A stretch of 64,000 bases of DNA from an uncultured Chloroflexales bacterium. Lineage in GTDB: Bacteria > Chloroflexota > Chloroflexia > Chloroflexales > Chloroflexaceae. The position numbers were made by a program, and so were the translations under genes. The stretch spans positions 124,001-188,000 of the forward strand of contig CALGUG010000059.1 of NCBI GenBank assembly GCA_937902315.1, read 5' to 3'. The first letter of the stretch is position 1. The number at the start of each line of letters is the position of its first letter. This document shows, piece after piece, positions 60,154 through 64,000 of the stretch. The notes beneath the pieces are model-generated. The model had not been told where the DNA came from and did no database searches. It was given only the letters and a program-made list of their open reading frames with translations.

Positions 60154-60667
60154 CTTTGGTTCGCCCTTTTGCTTCGTTTTCGCCATGATAAGGGCAAAAA
60201 CAAGATCGCTGCCTAGCTGCTTTCGTTCAAGCTTGCACTTGTAGCTCATGGTTGGCTGGAGCTAGCTTTAACGCCATAATTACAATAAGAATAGCGATAT
60301 GCTTGCTCTGTTACTATTTTTTGATGTTGAGACACCAGACGAGCAGGAACTACAGAGGAAAATATAGTCTCTGAGTTGTTTGTTAGTGTGTCGTACGTAT
60401 GTCTGAAGCATAACGCCTCTTTTGATGATCCTCAACAGCTTGGCGAACCTGATAGCCTTGCGCTCTTCCGCCATTTACAGTTGGCAGTCCACGTCTTGTC
60501 GCAATGTTATACACGCTACATAAGGAATTCTCTTTTATGGAAGCGGGCAGTTGATCTCAACTTCAACTGTTAGCTCGTCGTCCACATTACAAATTATTTG
60601 TAAACAAAAATCAAGAAATAGTTTATAATTATAAATGCCCATCGTAAAGCATATCAAGGAGGCGTTG
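60154..60667. other. Divergent intergenic region with candidate promoter
   Basis: AT-rich near 60590-60640. TATAAT at 60624-60629 is a good -10 for the nucleoside hydrolase; a TTGTAA at 60598 is a poor -35 with long spacing. No gene is recognised. Confidence 0.45.
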
Positions 60668-61603
60668 ATGACTTCTCGCAGATTCTTATTGGATATGGAT
60701 GTGGGTGTCGATGATGCGGTTGCGATTATTTCTCTGGTTAGGCAAGCAAATGTAGAGATTGTTGCCCTTGGTAGTATACATGGAAATGTCGATTCACCAA
60801 CGGCCGCTCTGAACGCAATCCGCACCTTCGAAGTATGTGGACGATATGATATTCCTGTAGCAGTTGGTGCTACGGAACCGCTAAAACGACCTCTTGAAAT
60901 TGCAGGCTTTGTGCATGGCAGCGATGGTTTGGGTAATACAAACCAACCTATGCCTCAAGGCCGTCCTACCTCTGAGCATGCTGTAGACCAGATGTTGCGC
61001 CTTTCACGCCAATATCCGGGCGAACTTGACTTGCTCGCTACTGGACCGCTTACGAACCTCGGTTTGGCGCTGCAGCGCGACCCCGAAGTGCTGACCCGTT
61101 TCCGCTCGACGGTGATTATGGGCGGTGTAGGTATAGAACAGCCAGCTGGTGAGGAGCCTTACGGCGTTGACGCCAATACCGATCATGATCCCGATGCTGC
61201 TGAGCTCGTTTTTGCAGCACCAGGCAATAAAGTCATAGTCGGTGTTGATGTAACTATGACGACCATATTGACAGGCCAAACGCTTGAAGCATTTAGCCAA
61301 ACGACAAGCCCTCATGGCCGTTTCGCTTGGGAGGTGTCGCAGTTCTATATGGATGTCTATGAAAAAGGTTTGGGCTTCCGTGCCTGTGCCTTGCACGACT
61401 CTGTAGCTGCTGCTGTAGCGCTCGACTTTGATTCATTTGTCACTAAATATGTCGAAAAGCCGGTCGAGGTGGTCCAAACCAGTCGAGATAAACGTGCTGT
61501 TGTAGCGCGTGAGCCTCGCTTCCCTGATCGTCCGCCCATGCGTGTTGTAACTGCGGTCGATGTTCCCAAGTTTATCGATTGGCAGCTTAAGGCTCTAGCC
61601 TAG
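60668..61603 (+). CDS. Inosine-uridine-type nucleoside hydrolase
   Basis: A 311-residue enzyme that cleaves the N-glycosidic bond of nucleosides. The calcium-binding N-terminal motif is DMDVGVDDA (Asp9-Ala17; usually DTDPGxDDA, so the two middle positions differ). Other family elements are GNVDSPTAALNA, ELDLLATGPLTNLGLAL and STVIMGG, plus CALHDSVAAA near the end, which supplies the last calcium ligand. The ATG at 60668 follows AAGGAGGCGTTG. It probably salvages purine or pyrimidine nucleosides in the cytoplasm. It is a single-gene unit ended by a strong hairpin. Confidence 0.92.
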   Translation: MTSRRFLLDMDVGVDDAVAIISLVRQANVEIVALGSIHGNVDSPTAALNAIRTFEVCGRYDIPVAVGATEPLKRPLEIAGFVHGSDGLGNTNQPMPQGRPTSEHAVDQMLRLSRQYPGELDLLATGPLTNLGLALQRDPEVLTRFRSTVIMGGVGIEQPAGEEPYGVDANTDHDPDAAELVFAAPGNKVIVGVDVTMTTILTGQTLEAFSQTTSPHGRFAWEVSQFYMDVYEKGLGFRACALHDSVAAAVALDFDSFVTKYVEKPVEVVQTSRDKRAVVAREPRFPDRPPMRVVTAVDVPKFIDWQLKALA

Positions 61604-61609
61604 AAACGA

Positions 61610-61674
61610 ATTAAGGGGAAGCAGCGGTTCGGATGCGTTACGATAAGGACGCACAACTGCTGCTTCCCCTTAAT
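61610..61674 (+). terminator. Strong hairpin downstream of nucleoside hydrolase
   Basis: ATTAAGGGGAAGCAGC and GCTGCTTCCCCTTAAT form a perfect 16-bp stem with a 33-base loop that can fold into a smaller TGCGT/ACGCA hairpin. It starts 7 bp past the stop. Confidence 0.8.
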
Positions 61675-61749
61675 GTATTCCGGTCTCGGTCTATCTATGC
61701 GTGAGCGAGACTCGAGCAATTCTAGATCCGGCTACTTTGCTGCTTGTTA

Positions 61750-61832
61750 GCCTTGGGCAGAGTGGAACTCTCTTTCCATCGTTTTGTTTTCCCGTTGCCA
61801 GCCTGCATGTCTTTAAATGGATTTGCTATTAC
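61750..61832 (+). repeat. TTCGGCAGAG module at the doxX copy 3 end
   Basis: CCTTGGGCAGAGTGGAACTC, then CCCGTTGCC, CATGTCTTTAAATGGATTTGCTATTA. It overlaps the last codon and stop of doxX copy 3 on the other strand. Confidence 0.65.
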
Positions 61833-62407
61833 GTGCTTGCGGCTTGTTCGTTATGGCCCCAGGTCCAAGGGGTGCCAACGTATTTGAGCAGATAGCGGTC
61901 TGCGCCGTACCAACCAGCGACCTTCCAAGCCAACATCAGCACAATCGCGATCACGAACAAGAGCGCGTTGGTGCTGGCTGTACCAGCCATAATGAAGTTC
62001 CAGTTTAGGGTGGCGCCAAAGAAGGCAGCGATACCGACAAATGCGCCCAAAATTAAGGCGATACCGATCAGGACCTCGCCGAACGTCACCAACTTAGCGA
62101 ACCAAGTGTACCACTCGTTGTTGAGCATAAACAGAATGAACTCGCGGTACCAGTCAAAGGCGATCGCCGGTTTACCGCTCTCTGGGATCGCAGTCGCATT
62201 GGTCCAGAAGCCTTTCAGCGCCGTACCACCGTCCATCCAAGCTGGATTGCCCAACTTACCCCAACCGCTGCTGAGCCAGCTCCAGCCCAAGTAGAGGCGT
62301 AAGATCGTCCAGAGCCAAGCGAAGCGAGTGGTGCTAAAGAGTACATGCGCGATCGGCGGGTCTGGAATGATCACTTCGCCCTGTTTGTTCACGATTTGTG
62401 CTGCCAT
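61829..62407 (-). CDS. DoxX-like membrane protein, copy 3
   Basis: A 192-residue DoxX/DoxD-type protein nearly identical to copies 1 and 2 over residues 1-180 (FAWLWTILRLYLGWSWLSSG; SGKPAIAFDWYREFILFMLN), with a shorter, different tail (GHNEQAAST). Its leader lacks the CGACGTTCGTACGTCG palindrome. Downstream it does not have a metzincin gene; the ferredoxin and nucleoside hydrolase genes lie between. It probably arose from the same family expansion as copies 1 and 2 but is regulated separately. The ATG follows GGAAGACA. Confidence 0.9.
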   Translation of the reverse strand: MAAQIVNKQGEVIIPDPPIAHVLFSTTRFAWLWTILRLYLGWSWLSSGWGKLGNPAWMDGGTALKGFWTNATAIPESGKPAIAFDWYREFILFMLNNEWYTWFAKLVTFGEVLIGIALILGAFVGIAAFFGATLNWNFIMAGTASTNALLFVIAIVLMLAWKVAGWYGADRYLLKYVGTPWTWGHNEQAAST

Positions 62408-62646
62408 TGTCTTCCCTTCCCTCTCTCTATCGGTTGAATACCGCTATTCCCTGCTTCCTGAATGTATCATACTGTCTTTTTCGAATTATTGTTGAAATTT
62501 TTCACAATTTTGCGTTGTTATGTGTTTACGCAGAATAACGGCTCTTCGGCGTCTCTCAAACAGGCTCTGGTATAATGCTCAAAAAAGCACAACAATATGA
62601 GTCGCTTGAGCAGTGGACGAGAAGAGACAGTGGTGGAGTGGAGCGT
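62408..62646. promoter_or_regulatory. Divergent region with extended -10 promoter of the amine oxidase
   Basis: TGGTATAAT at 62568-62576 is an extended -10 box; no good -35 is present. Transcription should begin near 62583. A frame from 62597 to 62650 (18 codons, ATG to TGA) ends overlapping the chosen GTG start and could be a leader peptide. Confidence 0.5.
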
Positions 62647-63912
62647 GTGAAGCATTCAGATCAACACGAAGAGCATAGTATCGTCATCATCGGCGCTGGA
62701 GCATCGGGTTTGGCTGCCGCTCAACGCCTGCGCAAAGCAGGTTACGAAGCGCTCGTGCTCGAGGCGCGCAAGCGGATCGGCGGGCGAATCTGGACCGATC
62801 GCAGCCGCGCTCCGGTCGAATTTGGGGCGGAATTCATTCACGGTGAATACGCCACAACTTGGGAGATCGTGCGCGAACATCAGATCGAGGTACAAGCTTG
62901 GAACGGGCCGCGCCATTATGCCTACGATGGTCGAAGACTGCCCGAAGAGCAAGACAAAGCCCTTAACACTCGCACCAACCAACTCTACAAGCTGATCGAA
63001 GATTATGAAGGACCAGAACAGAGCATCGATCAGGTGCTAGCGGCCAACTGCCAGCCCGACGAGCTTGCGCTCAGCTATGTTCAGCGTTGGTTCGCCAACC
63101 TCGAAGGGGCCGACACCAGTCGGCTCAGCGCCAATCGCATCGCCTATGAACATCGCGCCAACACGGCTGGCCCCAGCAACTTTCGCTTTGTCAACGGTTA
63201 CGATCAGATCCCCCAAGCCTTGGCGCAAGGTCTTGATATTCGCCTCGATAGCGCTGTCGAAGGGATCGAATGGAATGAAGAGGGCGCGACGCTTACGCTC
63301 GCCAAGGGTGGATGCATCTCGTGCAAGAAGCTGCTGATCACGATACCGATCGGTGTGCTACAAACGGGCCGTCCTAGTTTTGAACCTGCCCTGCCCGCCG
63401 AGAAACAACAAGCGATCCACGCCATTCCGATGGGGCACGTTACTAAAGTGATCCTTTGGTTTAAGCAGAGCTTTTGGGAGCCATTCGGCTACCTCAGCAC
63501 CAACGGCAAAGTTGCCACGTGGTGGCCGAGCGGAACGGCCGATCAACCAGCTCTGACCGGCTATACCGGCGGTTTGCACGCCTTAGCGCTCGATGCGCTT
63601 GAAGAATCGAAAGCGATTGCGCTCAGCTTGAGCGAAGTCGTCTCGTTATTTGGTGACCAGGCGCGCGAATACTTTTTGGGTGGCCAGCGCATCAGTTGGT
63701 CGAATGACCCTTGGAGCGAAGGTGCCTATACCTATTCGCAAGTTGGTATGGGCGATGCACGCGCCAAGTTAGCCGCTCCTGTTGCCGATACGCTCTTTTT
63801 TGCTGGCGAGGCCACCTTGACCAACGGGCACCTTGCGACCGTTCACGGTGCGATCGAAAGTGGTCGACGGGCCGCCGATGAGATTCTCTCTGCACTCGCA
63901 CATACAGTTTAA
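62647..63912 (+). CDS. Flavin-containing amine oxidase
   Basis: A 421-residue flavoprotein of the monoamine oxidase / polyamine oxidase type. The dinucleotide motif VIIGAGASGLAAAQRL is near residue 13, followed by LEARKRIGGRIWTD and FGAEFIHG, and the C-terminal FAD contact FFAGEATLTNGHLATVHGAI. The fold oxidises amines to imines with O2. The start is uncertain: the GTG at 62647 has GTGGAG eight bases upstream and overlaps the TGA of the leader frame, whereas the ATG at 62575 coincides with the TATAAT box and is rejected. A gene begins 11 bp after the stop, suggesting an operon. Confidence 0.88.
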   Translation: MKHSDQHEEHSIVIIGAGASGLAAAQRLRKAGYEALVLEARKRIGGRIWTDRSRAPVEFGAEFIHGEYATTWEIVREHQIEVQAWNGPRHYAYDGRRLPEEQDKALNTRTNQLYKLIEDYEGPEQSIDQVLAANCQPDELALSYVQRWFANLEGADTSRLSANRIAYEHRANTAGPSNFRFVNGYDQIPQALAQGLDIRLDSAVEGIEWNEEGATLTLAKGGCISCKKLLITIPIGVLQTGRPSFEPALPAEKQQAIHAIPMGHVTKVILWFKQSFWEPFGYLSTNGKVATWWPSGTADQPALTGYTGGLHALALDALEESKAIALSLSEVVSLFGDQAREYFLGGQRISWSNDPWSEGAYTYSQVGMGDARAKLAAPVADTLFFAGEATLTNGHLATVHGAIESGRRAADEILSALAHTV

Positions 63913-63923
63913 GGGAAACAGGC

Positions 63924-64000
63924 ATGGACTTCAATAGTTTTAAGGCTTCTTTAGAGGCAAATGAGCCGCCAGCGGGATTAAGTCTCGCGCTGCAGGCGCT
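63924..64000 (+). CDS. Partial gene, product unknown (runs off the window)
   Basis: The ATG at 63924 is preceded by AAGGGAAACAGG and starts an open frame to the window edge, beginning MDFNSFKASLEANEPP and continuing to LALQA. It follows the amine oxidase by 11 bp and is probably in its operon. Too short to assign. Confidence 0.55.
   Translation, partial: MDFNSFKASLEANEPPAGLSLALQA

Noticed and set aside
62575..62646. ATG at 62575 as amine oxidase start
   Set aside because: It coincides with the TATAAT -10 box and has no ribosome site; GTG at 62647 with GTGGAG is better.

Overview
The window looks like a stretch of chromosome from a Chloroflexota bacterium, probably class Chloroflexia and possibly a Herpetosiphon relative. 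This rests on medium GC content, secreted proteins ending in a short YLPLV-type tail, F420-type luciferase-like oxidoreductases, RsbR-like PAS-STAS proteins, HTH-ATPase proteins, and a T-box in front of a class II glycyl-tRNA synthetase. The placement is inferred from protein style; no marker gene such as rRNA is present. I saw no CRISPR array, rRNA or tRNA gene, transposase or phage gene.

Layout. 0-4 kb: sugar-importer ATPase with a LacI-type regulator, then a Xer-type recombinase. 4-6 kb: T-box and glyS. 6.7-9.6 kb: two luciferase-like oxidoreductase paralogues separated by a long AT-rich spacer. 10-14 kb: PAS-PAS-STAS sensor and a KtrA/KtrB potassium-uptake pair. 14-20 kb: phosphodiesterase, small membrane protein, molybdopterin subunit of a xanthine-dehydrogenase-type enzyme, a second PAS-STAS protein, and ThrH. 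20-26.8 kb: operon of HTH-ATPase, membrane-ATPase and glycosyltransferase 2, divergent from a sigma-factor-like gene. 27-34 kb: SRAP protein, YbhN-type membrane protein, FAD/[2Fe-2S] fusion that could partner the molybdopterin subunit 12 kb away, a small unknown protein, and a GAF-PAS histidine kinase. 35-45 kb: six-gene minus-strand run of glycosyltransferases and multi-membrane GT-C proteins ending in a phosphoesterase. 45-49 kb: DedA-type protein and metG. 49-62.4 kb: tandemly duplicated unit of a giant secreted metzincin plus a DoxX-like membrane protein, a third DoxX copy, a thioredoxin-like ferredoxin and a nucleoside hydrolase. 62.6-64 kb: flavin amine oxidase and the first codons of a following gene.

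The most unusual content lies between genes. A 17-bp core (GCGTCCGCCTACGGCTA or its complement) occurs 15 times, only in intergenic DNA. Eleven copies lie 69-263 bp past a stop codon (nine of them 100-165 bp), read in the same direction as that gene, mostly just after its terminator. Other families are mixed in: long perfect hairpins whose outer sequences vary while staying complementary, a TTCGGCAGAGTGGAA module, a GGAGACACTGAG repeat, and a pair of ~210-250 bp elements at 27.0 and 50.4 kb. One member of that pair carries an extra 42-bp hairpin that the other lacks, which suggests the hairpins move or are inserted as units.

Starts were chosen by Shine-Dalgarno position and family alignment from memory; many are shorter than the longest open frame. 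All family assignments come from reading the sequence, without database searches.
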